The position numbers and the translations under genes were made by a program. DNA of 64,000 nucleotides from Fodinibius sp036381435 (lineage in GTDB: Bacteria > Bacteroidota > Rhodothermia > Balneolales > Balneolaceae): the NCBI GenBank assembly GCA_036381435.1, contig DASVCW010000022.1:35469-99468 (forward strand), written 5' to 3'. Below, one piece after another: positions 35,721-44,732 of the stretch. A model generated the notes under the pieces. The model did not search any database. It saw only the letters and a list, made by a program, of their open reading frames with translations, and was not told the DNA's origin. How positions within the stretch are numbered: position 1 is the stretch's first letter; each line of letters starts with the position of its first letter.

Positions 35721-36773
35721 TTAGTTGATGATCCTTTTGATCATCAGGAGAAGAATGGTTGCAGGGTCCATAGTTGAAAAGCCTTTTGCTGCGCGGTCGG
35801 CGTCCAACAATGCTTCAAACACGCGCGGCATTTCGGCCAGCTCAAAGGCTGATGCGTCTTTCCAGAGTTTGTTGAAGTACCAATTATTACCGATACCTAA
35901 AGTATCCTGAACTTGTTGTTTGGTACTTCCCTTTGCGGAAAGGCGGCGAATTTGCCAGATGTTTGAAAACACATTATAAAAGAACCCCACGGAACCTATA
36001 ATTTCTCCCGTGTTTGCCTTAGAGTGTTGCAACATCTGTTCCGCAATGAACAGGGCTTCATCTGTCTTTCGGGAAAAGATGGCGTCTTTGAGCTCAAACA
36101 CCGAATATTCACGATAAAGGCCGATTATTTTTTTTATATCGCTCTCTGAGATAGTCTTTGATGTGTCCACAAAAGTGCACACCTTATCTATTTCTGTGGA
36201 CAGTAACTGCAAACTGCTACCCACATATTGCGCCAGCATTTGTGCGGCCGGCGGCTGAATCTTTTTGTTATGCTGATCTCGCGCCCAGGCAATAATCCAG
36301 TCGGGCAAGCGATAATCGGGCACTTCTTTAAATTCGTAGAACCCACTATGTTTTTTAAACGCCTTACCGATCTTTGTGTTCCCGCGCGGCTTTTTCTTAT
36401 CAAAACATACAAATAAAGTGGTAGGATTAGGTTGTTCCAGGTAGGGAATTAAATCATTGACACTGCCTCCATAGCCATTCTCGGTTGAAGAATTGAGCTG
36501 TTTAAAATCCCGAAGAATAACGATACGCTGTTCCGCCATCATCGGATAACTGCGGATAATCGAAAGTACTTTCTCGGGTGAAACGTCCCTGCCATACAAC
36601 AAATCGAAGTTAAAATCTTTTTGATCGGCGGGAATTAACTTCTCTACTGCCTTTTGCAGCCGATCCAGAAAGAACTTTTCATCCCCATAAAAAAAATACA
36701 CCGGTTTCCGGCCACCTGAATTTAGCTCTTTCAGGATCTCAGAATAAAGTTCTATGCTGGTTTTTTTAGCCAT
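35721..36773 (-). CDS. holA: DNA polymerase III subunit delta
   Basis: A clamp-loader subunit that opens the sliding clamp. The 350-residue protein has the AAA+-like N-terminal domain (PVYFFYGDEKFFLDRLQKAVEKLI, about 20-43) and VLRDFKQLN; helical domain II has QYVGSSLQLLSTEIDKVCTFV, and domain III the collar helices (FSTMDPATILLLMIKRII). The length agrees with E. coli HolA (343). A toxin-antitoxin pair lies immediately upstream between it and asnS. Confidence 0.93.
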   Translation of the reverse strand: MAKKTSIELYSEILKELNSGGRKPVYFFYGDEKFFLDRLQKAVEKLIPADQKDFNFDLLYGRDVSPEKVLSIIRSYPMMAEQRIVILRDFKQLNSSTENGYGGSVNDLIPYLEQPNPTTLFVCFDKKKPRGNTKIGKAFKKHSGFYEFKEVPDYRLPDWIIAWARDQHNKKIQPPAAQMLAQYVGSSLQLLSTEIDKVCTFVDTSKTISESDIKKIIGLYREYSVFELKDAIFSRKTDEALFIAEQMLQHSKANTGEIIGSVGFFYNVFSNIWQIRRLSAKGSTKQQVQDTLGIGNNWYFNKLWKDASAFELAEMPRVFEALLDADRAAKGFSTMDPATILLLMIKRIIN

Positions 36774-36781
36774 TTTGAATA

Positions 36782-36813
36782 AGCGGTCAGCTTTCAGTGG
36801 TCAGCATTCAGTT
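36782..36813. repeat. GGTCAGC-type simple intergenic repeat
   Basis: GCGGTCAGCTTTCAGTGG followed by TCAGCATTCAG is a near-tandem string of a type common in Bacteroidota. A related string lies at 37540-37585, on the other side of the hepT-mntA pair. Confidence 0.45.
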
Positions 36814-37112
36814 TTTTCATAAAAAACTATCCCAACCCGGTCAATATGATCTTTTAGAGCATCTTCTTTAATATCAGAATAAATTACTGTATCAAATATA
36901 AAAGGTAACTCAAGATTGTTTAAGCCACTTTTTAGATTCAAAAGAGCTTTATGAGAAATACTTTCCCCCACTAGTGCTAAATCTATATCAGACCCTTCGC
37001 GCTGTGTTCCTTTAGCACGTGATCCAAATATCAGTACTTTTGTAATTTCAGGATGTTCTGTCAGTTCACCTTTAACCTGATTAATCTGTTTTTCTGTTAA
37101 ACCAAAAGCCAT
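36801..37112 (-). CDS. mntA: MntA-type minimal nucleotidyltransferase antitoxin
   Basis: 103 residues of the MNT fold. VLIFGSRAKGTQREGSDIDL carries the GSX10DXD motif (Gly30, Ser31, Asp42, Asp44). In known MntA-HepT modules this enzyme AMPylates a tyrosine on the HEPN toxin and so blocks its RNase activity. The ATG shares one base with the hepT stop (TGATG), so the pair is translationally coupled. A GTG one codon earlier is possible. Confidence 0.9.
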   Translation of the reverse strand: MAFGLTEKQINQVKGELTEHPEITKVLIFGSRAKGTQREGSDIDLALVGESISHKALLNLKSGLNNLELPFIFDTVIYSDIKEDALKDHIDRVGIVFYEKTEC

Positions 37113-37525
37113 CACCCTGATTCAGATTCTATTTCTAATCGTTTCTTTAATTGAAGAAACAAAGGAAAATATTCTTCAGTAATACTTTCCAGAATATTTG
37201 CAGCCGTTTCTTCATCATAAGTATGAGAAGTTAAATTCCTGCTTTCAATCATTCTCATCCAAACTTCTCCGCTTTCTATCAATTCACTTTTAAATGCTTC
37301 CCGAAAAGTATCTCTCGAGCCGGTAATATCCTGATAGCCCTGATACTGGAGATAATCTTTTAATGTTTTCCAGCTTAAATCAAAAGTGTATTCAAATCGT
37401 TGAATGATTCCTTCCTGTTCAAGTTCGGTAGGATTGGCTACATCCAAGCCCTCAGCAAGCTGATTTAAAGCTTTCTCATAGTTCATAAATCGTTGTTGCC
37501 AGCGAATATCCTTTTCTTTACTCAT
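37112..37525 (-). CDS. hepT: HepT-type HEPN toxin
   Basis: A 137-residue all-helical protein of the HI0074/HEPN family. IESRNLTSHTYDEE contains the RX4HXY motif (Arg96, His101, Tyr103). Arg and His are the RNase residues and Tyr is the AMPylation target in studied systems. FEYTFDLSWKTLKDYLQYQG is the other family signature. Both key motifs of the toxin-antitoxin pair are intact, so the module looks functional. It is inserted between asnS and holA. Confidence 0.9.
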   Translation of the reverse strand: MSKEKDIRWQQRFMNYEKALNQLAEGLDVANPTELEQEGIIQRFEYTFDLSWKTLKDYLQYQGYQDITGSRDTFREAFKSELIESGEVWMRMIESRNLTSHTYDEETAANILESITEEYFPLFLQLKKRLEIESESG

Positions 37526-37539
37526 AATGTAAAGTTGTT

Positions 37540-37585
37540 AGTTTTTAGCAATCAGCACTCAGCTAAAACTGATAGCTAATTGCTT
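37540..37585. repeat. TCAGCACTCAGC-type simple intergenic repeat
   Basis: TTTTTAGCAATCAGCACTC followed by AGCTAAAACTGATAGCTAA. Related in style to 36782-36813; the two frame the hepT-mntA pair. Confidence 0.4.
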
Positions 37586-37586
37586 C

Positions 37587-39083
37587 CTAAGGCGTCAACC
37601 GCCCCATCATTCTTGGAAATGGAATGGCTTCCCGGAGATGATCAAGTCCGCATAACCAGGCAACCGTTCGTTCCAGGCCAATTCCATAGCCGGAATGCGG
37701 AACACTGCCATACTTTCTTAAATCCAGATACCAGCTAAAAATATCTTCGGGCAAATCGTGTTCTTTAATACGTTGTTTGAGTACTTCAAGATTATCCTCA
37801 CGCTGACTTCCTCCAATAATTTCGCCATAGCCTTCCGGAGCAAGCATGTCGCAGGCCAACGCTAATTCTTCATTCTCGGGATCACGTTTCATATAAAAAG
37901 CCTTCACTTCGGCGGGATAACGATGCACCAACACCGGTGTGTCAAATTGCAGCATGAGCAGCGTTTCATCACTTCCGCCAAAATCTTTGCCCCACTCAAA
38001 ATTCTGCGCCGATTCTTTCCACTCAGGGATATTTCGCAAATCTTCTTCAACCTGGTTAATGCGAGCTGCAATTTCTTTTATCCGCTGATCAATCTGTGCC
38101 TTTCGCCATTTTTTCGCCGATCCCCGCTCCTTCTCGATTTCCTCTCTTTCTTTGCCAAGGTCAATATGTTCCTGCTTCCGATCTTCGGCCATTTGGTCCA
38201 TCATTTCGGCCATCTCATCACTCTTCAAGCGTTCCACAGCTTCGGTATATGAAATTCGCGGAAATCCTTCGGATACTGCTTTTTCAAGTTTTGATGTATC
38301 GCGCTCAAGCATTTCCAGTTCGTTCTTAGAACGCTCCAGCACCCGTTTAATGATGAATTTGATCATATCCTCGGCCAGATCCATATTCATATCCAGATCA
38401 TAGTAGGCCATTTCGGGTTCGATCATCCAAAATTCGGTCAGGTGACGGCGGGTCTTGCTCTTCTCAGCCCGAAACGTGGGACCGAAAGTGTAAATCAATC
38501 CGTGTGCCATCGCCATAGCTTCGCCATAAAGCTGTCCCGATTGCGTGAGATAAGCCTTCTCATCAAAATAATCGGTTTCAAAAAGGTTGGTGGTTCCTTC
38601 GGCGGCGTTCCCTGTAAAAATGGGTGCATCCATCTGTACAAACCCACGTTCTTGGAAAAAGGTATGAATGGCATAAATAATCTCATTGCGCACGCGCATG
38701 GCTGCCCATTGCTTACGGCTTCGCAGCCATAAATGCCGGTTTTCCATCAGGAAATCAACGCCGTGCTCTTTTGGGGTGATGGGATAATCTTCGGCAACTT
38801 GTAACACCTCCACCCCCGAAACCTGCACTTCATAGCCGCCAATACTGCGCTCATCTTCAGTTACTTTTCCTGTGATTATCACAGAGCTTTCCTGTCGCAG
38901 CGAATCTGCTGCCTGCCAGGTTTCTTCACTTACATCATCTTTGGCTACCACACATTGACAAACACCGGAACCGTCGCGCAGTTCAAGAAAATAAAGATTT
39001 TTACTACTACGAAAATTATAAACCCATCCTTTTAAGGTTATTTCTTCTTCGACGTGATCGGACAGATTACGAATATAAATCAT
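37587..39083 (-). CDS. asnS: Asparaginyl-tRNA synthetase with internal coiled-coil insertion
   Basis: It charges tRNA-Asn. The N-terminal OB-fold covers about 1-105 (VTLKGWVYNFR-like ITLKGWVYNFRSSKNLYFLE). The class II core has motif 1 near 130-165, motif 2 FRAEKSKTRRHLTEFWMIEPE (about 204-224, split by one base of text here) and motif 3 GYGIGLERTVAWLCG (about 466-480). At 498 residues it is longer than usual (about 430-467). The extra part is residues about 287-361, a charged, heptad-like segment rich in E, K and R between YTEAVERL and FEWGKDFGG. It is followed downstream by hepT. Confidence 0.95.
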   Translation of the reverse strand: MIYIRNLSDHVEEEITLKGWVYNFRSSKNLYFLELRDGSGVCQCVVAKDDVSEETWQAADSLRQESSVIITGKVTEDERSIGGYEVQVSGVEVLQVAEDYPITPKEHGVDFLMENRHLWLRSRKQWAAMRVRNEIIYAIHTFFQERGFVQMDAPIFTGNAAEGTTNLFETDYFDEKAYLTQSGQLYGEAMAMAHGLIYTFGPTFRAEKSKTRRHLTEFWMIEPEMAYYDLDMNMDLAEDMIKFIIKRVLERSKNELEMLERDTSKLEKAVSEGFPRISYTEAVERLKSDEMAEMMDQMAEDRKQEHIDLGKEREEIEKERGSAKKWRKAQIDQRIKEIAARINQVEEDLRNIPEWKESAQNFEWGKDFGGSDETLLMLQFDTPVLVHRYPAEVKAFYMKRDPENEELALACDMLAPEGYGEIIGGSQREDNLEVLKQRIKEHDLPEDIFSWYLDLRKYGSVPHSGYGIGLERTVAWLCGLDHLREAIPFPRMMGRLTP

Positions 39084-39124
39084 GCTTCTTTAAAAAATTG
39101 GAGTTAAAACTGTTGGTAAAAGAT

Positions 39125-39348
39125 AAGACCGGTTAACCGCTAAGGACACAAAGTTTGCACAATGTAAGCAAAGAGAAAAATGTCCTTGCGTACTTTGCGA
39201 TACCCTCGCGCTCTCTGCGGTTAATGGTACTCCTTACAAACAGCTATAAAATTATACTAAAGAGCTCGAATCTAACCATTTCTGAACAAACTCGAAAAGC
39301 TAAATACCTTAGCGCACATTGCGATACCTTTGCATCCTCTGCGGTTAA
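39125..39348. repeat. Two CACAAAG/CTCTGCGGTT-type palindromic repeats between asnS and the M16 gene
   Basis: AACCGCTAAGGACACAAAG (39136-39154) pairs loosely with CGCTCTCTGCGGTTAATGG (39209-39227). A second partial copy with CCTCTGCGGTTAATT ends at 39350, reaching the M16 stop codon. Same family as 30752 and 33538. Confidence 0.6.
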
Positions 39349-40592
39349 TTCTCAGGTAACAGCAATGCCTCCGAAAACTGCTTGCTATCATAGAAATCCT
39401 GAGCAAAATCCTGAATTTCGTCAGCCTGTACTTCATCAATTTTTCCCACCAACTCATCGAGTGTTACAAAACGATTGAAGTATATCTCACTCTTAGCAAG
39501 GCGACTCATGCGGTTGCTCATGCTTTCCAGAGAGAGCATCAGTTTTCCTTTCAGCTGTGATTTTGCCTCCAAAAGCTCCTTTTCGGGGATTGGTTCCTGC
39601 TTCAATTTATCGAGTTCTTTCTGAACCAGTTCCCGAACATGCGCCACATATTCCCGATCTGTTCCCACGTAAATTCCATACAAGCCGGAATCATGATAAG
39701 ATTGATTAAAGGAAGAAATCGTATAGCAATAGCCGTACTTCTCGCGTACATTTTGATGAAGACGCGAGCTCATTCCACCGCCTAAAACCGTATTAGCCAG
39801 CAAAAGCAGATACTTATCATCATGATTGTAATCCAGTCCCCGGCGTCCCATAATAAAATGTGTTTGCTCGATTGCCTTTGAAAGCTCAACCTGGCCTACT
39901 TCATAATCCGTCATAGAAACCCTTCTTTCTACCGGATCTTTAGGCACAACTTCACTAAATACGTCGGATACGAGTGTTACCACCTTTTCATGATCTACAT
40001 TTCCGGCCACTGAAATCAGAAGATTAGAAGGCTGATAGCGATCTTCCATATAGTCGTACAAATCCTGGCGCTCAAAAACTGAAACAGTGTCTTCATACCC
40101 AATTACAGGGCGGCCGAGCGGGTGATCTTTAAAGATATGTGCGCTAAATTCTTCAAAAAGGTAATCCCGGGGACTATCATTATACATTTTCATCTCTTCG
40201 ATAACTACCTTCTTTTCTTTTTCAATCTCATCTTTCGGGAATGACGGATTGAGTACCATATCAGAAAGCACATCCAATGCCTTCTCTAATTCTGAATTTA
40301 AACAACGTGAATAGTAACAAGTGTATTCAGAAGATGTGAACGCGTTCAGATATCCTCCTACAGATTCCATGCTCATGGCAATATCGTAGGAAGAACGTGT
40401 TTCGGTTCCTTTGAAAAGCATGTGCTCCAGGAAGTGGGTAACACCCGCCTGTTTTTCAGTCTCATTGCGGCTGCCGGTTTTGGCCCAGATTCCTACTGAG
40501 ACACTTTTTACGCTTTCTACATGTTCGGTAACAATGGTAAGTCCATTATCAAGTTCTGTTTTTTGAACGAAATCGATTTCTTTTGTTTCCAT
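39345..40592 (-). CDS. M16 family zinc peptidase (mitochondrial-processing-peptidase-like)
   Basis: A 415-residue insulinase-family protease. The inverted zinc motif HFLEH is at His53, Glu56, His57 (AGVTHFLEHMLFKGT), with the downstream glutamate in KKVVIEEMKMYNDSP. The R/Y pair for substrate binding lies in VLGGGMSSRLHQNVREKYGYCY. It starts at ATG 40592 (METKEIDFVQKTELDNGL); a longer open frame upstream reads through a CACAAAA repeat and is not used. There is no signal peptide, so it is cytoplasmic. It follows pnp, a neighbour also seen in other bacteria. Confidence 0.92.
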   Translation of the reverse strand: METKEIDFVQKTELDNGLTIVTEHVESVKSVSVGIWAKTGSRNETEKQAGVTHFLEHMLFKGTETRSSYDIAMSMESVGGYLNAFTSSEYTCYYSRCLNSELEKALDVLSDMVLNPSFPKDEIEKEKKVVIEEMKMYNDSPRDYLFEEFSAHIFKDHPLGRPVIGYEDTVSVFERQDLYDYMEDRYQPSNLLISVAGNVDHEKVVTLVSDVFSEVVPKDPVERRVSMTDYEVGQVELSKAIEQTHFIMGRRGLDYNHDDKYLLLLANTVLGGGMSSRLHQNVREKYGYCYTISSFNQSYHDSGLYGIYVGTDREYVAHVRELVQKELDKLKQEPIPEKELLEAKSQLKGKLMLSLESMSNRMSRLAKSEIYFNRFVTLDELVGKIDEVQADEIQDFAQDFYDSKQFSEALLLPEN

Positions 40593-40604
40593 TAAATTAT
40601 GAGT

Positions 40605-40668
40605 TTTTTGAAGCCACAAAAACACAAAAAAATAAATTTTAGTGCTTCTGTATTTTCGTGGCAAAGGT
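40605..40668. repeat. CCACAAAAACAC-type palindromic repeat
   Basis: GCCACAAAAACACAAAAAA and TTTAGTGCTTCTGTATTTTCGTGGC are inverted halves (GCCAC/GTGGC). It lies between M16 and pnp. Same style as 58682-58762. Confidence 0.6.
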
Positions 40669-40676
40669 GGTATAAA

Positions 40677-40706
40677 ACAAAACGCCATCCCGATAACGAG
40701 ATGGCG
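40677..40706 (-). terminator. Intrinsic terminator after pnp
   Basis: On the minus strand, CGCCATC - loop TCGTTATCGG - GATGGCG is followed by TTTTGTTTTAT. It stands 37 bp after the pnp stop codon. Confidence 0.8.
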
Positions 40707-40742
40707 CCAAAAGATACATCATTTTATAAAGAAATGATTAGC

Positions 40743-42866
40743 TTATCTCTCATCACCGTTTTTGGGGATGAGTGCTTTGCGAGACAGACGAAGCTTTCCG
40801 CCATGCTCAACTTTGAGCAGTTTCACATCAAGCTCATCACCGACTGAAAGCACGTCACTTACATTTTTAACATGTTCATGATTGATTTCAGAAACATGAA
40901 GCAATCCATCTTTACCGGGCACGATTTCAACAAAAGCGCCGTAATCTTTAATCGCTTTTACCGTACCGTGGTAGGTTGCTCCTTCTTCAAGATGACCGGT
41001 AATGCCTTCAATACGTTTTTTGGCTTCTTTTGCCTTAGAAAGATCATCAGCCGTAATAGTGATTAAACCTTTGTTTCGCTCTTCATCTTCTTCAACCCAG
41101 ATTTCGGTATCTGTTTCTTTTTGAAGCGTTTGAATCACTTTTCCACCCGGCCCAATAACCGAACCGATGTCGTCGGCTTCAATTTCCATATTGATAAACT
41201 GCGGTGCGAATTCAGAAATTTGCTCCCGCGGCTCAGAAATGGTTTCAGCCATTTTGTCTAAAATATGCATACGGCCTTCATGTGCTTGCTCCAAAGCTGC
41301 TTCGAGCACTTCAAAAGAAATGCCACCAACTTTCATGTCCATCTGGCAAGCGGTAATTCCGTCACGGCTGCCGGCCGTTTTGAAGTCCATATCACCCATA
41401 AAGTCTTCTTCACCTCGAATATCAGAGAGAACAACGTGGTTGTCTTCTCCAACAATCATTCCCATAGCGATTCCGGCTACAGGTTTTTTAAGGGGAACTC
41501 CTGCATCCATAAGTGCCATTGAACCGCCGCAAACCGAAGCCATAGAAGATGAACCGTTAGATTCGGTGATATCCGAAATGACCCGAATCACATAACCAAA
41601 CTCATCAAATGAGGGCATCAGCTTTTTAATAGACCGTTCAGCCAAATGACCGTGACCAATTTCCCGTCGGCCGGGGCCTCGCATATAACCTGCTTCACCA
41701 ACACTATATGGGGGGAAGTTATAATGAAGGAAGAATGTCTTATCTTCTTCGGTCAAAAGCGTATCAACCGACTGCGCATCTTTTTTGGTTCCCAGAGTTA
41801 CAGAAACCAGCGCCTGTGTTTCACCGCGGGTAAAGATAGATGAACCGTGAGTACGGGCTAAATAACCGGTTTGAGTCCAAATATCGCGAATATCTTCGGG
41901 AGAACGTCCGTCAATACGACGTTTTTTCTCAAGAATCATATTTCGAAGTTCATTCTTCTCTATCTTGCTCAAAAACTCTTTAATAGTGCCTTCTTCTTCG
42001 GCATACTCTTCAGTAGCTGTTAATTCTTCGACAACCGAATCTTTAGCTTCTTTAAGCTTTTCGCTGTAACCTTCTTTACCAAGGCCAATATTAACTACTT
42101 CCCGGATTTTCTCTTCACCAAGTTCATGAACTTTAGTTTTCAGGTCTTCATCAACTTCATCAGGCACAAACTCGCGTTTGGGTTTTCCAAATTCTTCACG
42201 AAGCTCTTCCTGGAAAGCACAAAGTTTTTGAATGGCTTTGTGCGCTGCTTTGATGGCATCCAGCATCTCTTTTTCAGAGATTTCTTCCATCTCGCCTTCC
42301 ATCATAAGTACGCTTTCAGCCGTACCACCGATAATCATATCAATATCGCTGTGTTCCATTTCGCTGAGGGTGGGATTGATAACAAATTCCCCTTCAATAC
42401 GTCCCACGCGAACTTCAGCAATGGGTCCGGCGAAAGGAACGTCAGAAATGTGAAGTGCAGCCGAAGCTCCCACTCCGCCGAGAACATCACCATCATTCTG
42501 TCCGTCTGATGAAAGAACGGAACAAATAATCTGTGTATCGCAACGGTAACCGTCGGGGAAAAGCGGACGCAAGCTACGGTCAATCAAACGACTGGATAAA
42601 ACTTCTTTGTCGTTGGGACGTCCTTCTCGTTTAATAAATCCACCGGGAAATTTACCGCCGGCTGAAAAACTTTCGCGTAAATCAACCGTAAGCGGAAAGA
42701 AATTCATTCCCGGCTTTGGTTCTTTTGCGCTAACTGCGGTACACAGTACCATGGTATCGCCCATGCGAACTGTTACTGCGCCGTCTGCCTGTTTTGCAAT
42801 GCGTCCGGTTTCAATAGATAATGTTTTACCCGGTGCAAACTCTACACTTTTAAAATCTTCTTTCAT
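40743..42866 (-). CDS. pnp: Polyribonucleotide nucleotidyltransferase
   Basis: A 3'-5' phosphorolytic exoribonuclease and part of RNA decay. The 707-residue protein has two RNase PH domains (about 5-220 and 315-545, with FFLHYNFPPYSVGEAGYMRGPGRREIGHG), a linking helical region, a KH domain (about 550-615, IGSVIGPGGKVIQTLQKET) and an S1 domain (about 620-695, GTVKAIKDYGAFVEIVPGKDGLLHVSEI). It follows rpsO as in most bacteria and has its own terminator. Confidence 0.97.
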   Translation of the reverse strand: MKEDFKSVEFAPGKTLSIETGRIAKQADGAVTVRMGDTMVLCTAVSAKEPKPGMNFFPLTVDLRESFSAGGKFPGGFIKREGRPNDKEVLSSRLIDRSLRPLFPDGYRCDTQIICSVLSSDGQNDGDVLGGVGASAALHISDVPFAGPIAEVRVGRIEGEFVINPTLSEMEHSDIDMIIGGTAESVLMMEGEMEEISEKEMLDAIKAAHKAIQKLCAFQEELREEFGKPKREFVPDEVDEDLKTKVHELGEEKIREVVNIGLGKEGYSEKLKEAKDSVVEELTATEEYAEEEGTIKEFLSKIEKNELRNMILEKKRRIDGRSPEDIRDIWTQTGYLARTHGSSIFTRGETQALVSVTLGTKKDAQSVDTLLTEEDKTFFLHYNFPPYSVGEAGYMRGPGRREIGHGHLAERSIKKLMPSFDEFGYVIRVISDITESNGSSSMASVCGGSMALMDAGVPLKKPVAGIAMGMIVGEDNHVVLSDIRGEEDFMGDMDFKTAGSRDGITACQMDMKVGGISFEVLEAALEQAHEGRMHILDKMAETISEPREQISEFAPQFINMEIEADDIGSVIGPGGKVIQTLQKETDTEIWVEEDEERNKGLITITADDLSKAKEAKKRIEGITGHLEEGATYHGTVKAIKDYGAFVEIVPGKDGLLHVSEINHEHVKNVSDVLSVGDELDVKLLKVEHGGKLRLSRKALIPKNGDER

Positions 42867-42987
42867 GTTTGATATAGATTCAATTCAAATTGTTACTAAC
42901 TCTTACTATTTAACTACAATAATTGCTTTTGAAGAACTCAGAAAGGAGAATAATCTTCAATAATACGAAATGCAGAAAATATAAAAT

Positions 42988-43017
42988 GAAAAAGGCACGC
43001 TATTTTAACGTGCCTAA
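42988..43017 (-). terminator. Intrinsic terminator after rpsO
   Basis: On the minus strand, AGGCACG - TTAAAATAG - CGTGCCT is followed by TTTTTCATTTT. It begins right after the rpsO stop, so pnp probably has its own promoter in the 155-bp gap or depends on read-through. Confidence 0.85.
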
Positions 43018-43021
43018 TAAC

Positions 43022-43291
43022 TTATTTACGAATGCCTAAATCGCTGATTAGCTCACGATATTTCTCAATATCTTTTTTCTTGAGGTAATTCAGCAGCCTT
43101 CTTCGTTTACCAACCAGTTTCAACAAACCTCTTCTTGAAGCATGATCTTGTCCATGTGCTTTCAAATGGTCGGTCAATTCGTTAATGCGCTCAGTAAAGA
43201 TAGCAACCTGAGCTTCTGTAGATCCCGTATTTTTTTCGGATCCACCGTATTTTTTAACAATTTCTTCTTTCCGTTCCTTTGTTATCGTCAT
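43022..43291 (-). CDS. rpsO: 30S ribosomal protein S15
   Basis: 89 residues, exactly the usual size. Conserved segments are GSTEAQVAIFTERINELTDHLK, the HSRRGLL-like HASRRGLLKLVGKRRRLLNYLKK and a helical end. It binds 16S rRNA early in small-subunit assembly. It precedes pnp, the usual order. Confidence 0.98.
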   Translation of the reverse strand: MTITKERKEEIVKKYGGSEKNTGSTEAQVAIFTERINELTDHLKAHGQDHASRRGLLKLVGKRRRLLNYLKKKDIEKYRELISDLGIRK

Positions 43292-43409
43292 GTGTTAAAT
43301 AATTCTTATTTGCTTTACTTCAACTACGTTTTTTCAACATCTTAACAGCGGGTAAAGATAAATGTTTATGCTATGCTTTGCAATAAATTTGTTAAAAGCG
43401 GTTAGTGGT

Positions 43410-43441
43410 TATTCGTGTATTTGTATATTCGTATATCCGGT
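43410..43441. repeat. Four imperfect tandem 8-bp units (TATTYGTR)
   Basis: TATTCGTG, TATTTGTA, TATTCGTA, TATCCGGT in direct succession between GGTTAGTGGT and TTAACC, which resemble inverted flanks. No function recognised. Confidence 0.5.
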
Positions 43442-43541
43442 TTAACCTTAATAACGGATAATCAATAATAACTGTTTTAAGCAATGCAGGAAGAGAGCTA
43501 AATATTTTGTTTGGAATGGCGAGAGAGAACAATTAAAAAAC

Positions 43542-43713
43542 TGTCATTGCGAGCGGGTTGTCAGCCACAACATTCTTAACGCTGCTAATTTCAAAACCAA
43601 TTACGTTTTTAGCAACAGTCAACAATAGAGCGAAGCAATCCCTAAGCGTAAACCAAATCCATATCCTCATTAGGAGATCACTTCAGTCGCAAAAACGCTC
43701 CTTCGCGATGACA
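43542..43713. repeat. Miniature inverted-repeat element, GTCATTGCGA variant
   Basis: The ends TGTCATTGCGAG and CTTCGCGATGACA are inverted relatives. GCGAAGCAATCCCTAAG in the middle is typical of these elements. Located between ribF and rpsO. Confidence 0.7.
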
Positions 43714-43750
43714 GGTATGGCTTATAGAGAATATTAAAAAGCAGTAACTC

Positions 43751-44683
43751 CTACTCTGCCAGCAACTCCCTCGTCCTCCTCTCATCACTTCCAAGTTGCT
43801 CTTTCAGGGCATCAGCACCGTCAAATTTTTGTTCTCCACGGATACGGTTGAAAAAACGAACCTGTACTTCCTCGCCGTAGATATCTTCATCAAAATCAAA
43901 AAGATGTACTTCGAGTGTTTGGACTTTTCCATCAAAAGTGGGACGATGCCCGATATTCATCATCCCGTTATGCCAGTCATCGCCAATTCGAACTTTTACC
44001 GCATAGACACCGTCTTTAGGGATGATCTTTTTTGAATGCTCAGGTTTAATATTCGCAGTAGGGAAACCAATTTTCTTGCCCCGTTTATCGCCGTGAATAA
44101 CAGTACCGTTAAGGCGGTACGGGCGCTGTAAAAATTCGGCTGCCTGTTCTACATTTCCTTCTTCACTGATCGCTTTTCGGATAGCCGTGCTGCTCACCGT
44201 TTTTGCTCCCACCTCCCGTTTTGAAACTACATAAGAATCAAAACCAAGTTCTTTCGCAAGCTTTTCAATCGTTTCAATGGTGCCCTCACGGTTGCGCCCG
44301 AAGTGATGATCGTAACCAATCACAAATTCGCTTACACCGATCTTTTTATAAATAATATCACGGATGAACTCTTCTGAGCTCAGGAGAGAGAAATCGCGGT
44401 CAAAGGGGATTACCACCAGTAAATCAATGCCCAGTTCTTCTAAAATTTCAGCCCGTTCCTGAAGGGTGGTAAGCAGTTTTATTCCCGCATCGCCCGGACT
44501 GATAATATCTCTGGGGTGCGGATCAAAAGTTACAATCACGCTTCGGGCATCTCTTTCTTTGGCTTTTTGGGCAACAGTATCCATGATAGCCCGATGTCCC
44601 GCATGAACACCGTCAAAAGTGCCGACTGTAACTACAGAGTTAACCTTCCTTTTGACATCTGATAAATAAACTATTTCAGCCAT
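43751..44683 (-). CDS. ribF: Bifunctional riboflavin kinase/FAD synthetase
   Basis: It phosphorylates riboflavin to FMN and adenylates FMN to FAD. 310 residues. The FAD-synthetase domain (about 1-165) has VTVGTFDGVHAGHRAIM, VTFDPHPRDI and SSTAIRKAI. The kinase domain (about 170-305) has LNGTVIHGDKRGKKIGFPTANIKPEH and GMMNIGHRPTF.. with LEVHLFDFDEDIYGEEV. The ATG at 44683 (MAEIVYLSDVKRK) is preferred over a frame opening 14 codons earlier. In many bacteria truB stands between rbfA and ribF; here that slot holds a repeat element. Confidence 0.95.
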   Translation of the reverse strand: MAEIVYLSDVKRKVNSVVTVGTFDGVHAGHRAIMDTVAQKAKERDARSVIVTFDPHPRDIISPGDAGIKLLTTLQERAEILEELGIDLLVVIPFDRDFSLLSSEEFIRDIIYKKIGVSEFVIGYDHHFGRNREGTIETIEKLAKELGFDSYVVSKREVGAKTVSSTAIRKAISEEGNVEQAAEFLQRPYRLNGTVIHGDKRGKKIGFPTANIKPEHSKKIIPKDGVYAVKVRIGDDWHNGMMNIGHRPTFDGKVQTLEVHLFDFDEDIYGEEVQVRFFNRIRGEQKFDGADALKEQLGSDERRTRELLAE

Positions 44684-44732
44684 GCATTTAATTTTAGAAT
44701 CATGATTGGAGACTATGAAAAACACCTTAATA

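Larger units (their letters stand above)
43292..43750. other. Repeat-filled gap between ribF and rpsO
   Basis: 459 bp without a supported gene. The part next to rpsO probably carries its promoter and leader. At 43410-43441 is a short tandem array of an 8-bp unit (TATTCGTG TATTTGTA and two more). At 43542-43713 lies a GTCATTGCGA miniature element. Confidence 0.6.

Noticed and set aside
40593..40688. N-terminal extension of the M16 peptidase (32 codons)
   Set aside because: It translates a CACAAAA-type repeat; the family start matches the ATG at 40592.
43410..43441. Possible CRISPR-like array
   Set aside because: The units are 8 bp in direct tandem with no spacers; only four imperfect copies. 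No CRISPR array or cas gene was seen anywhere in the window.
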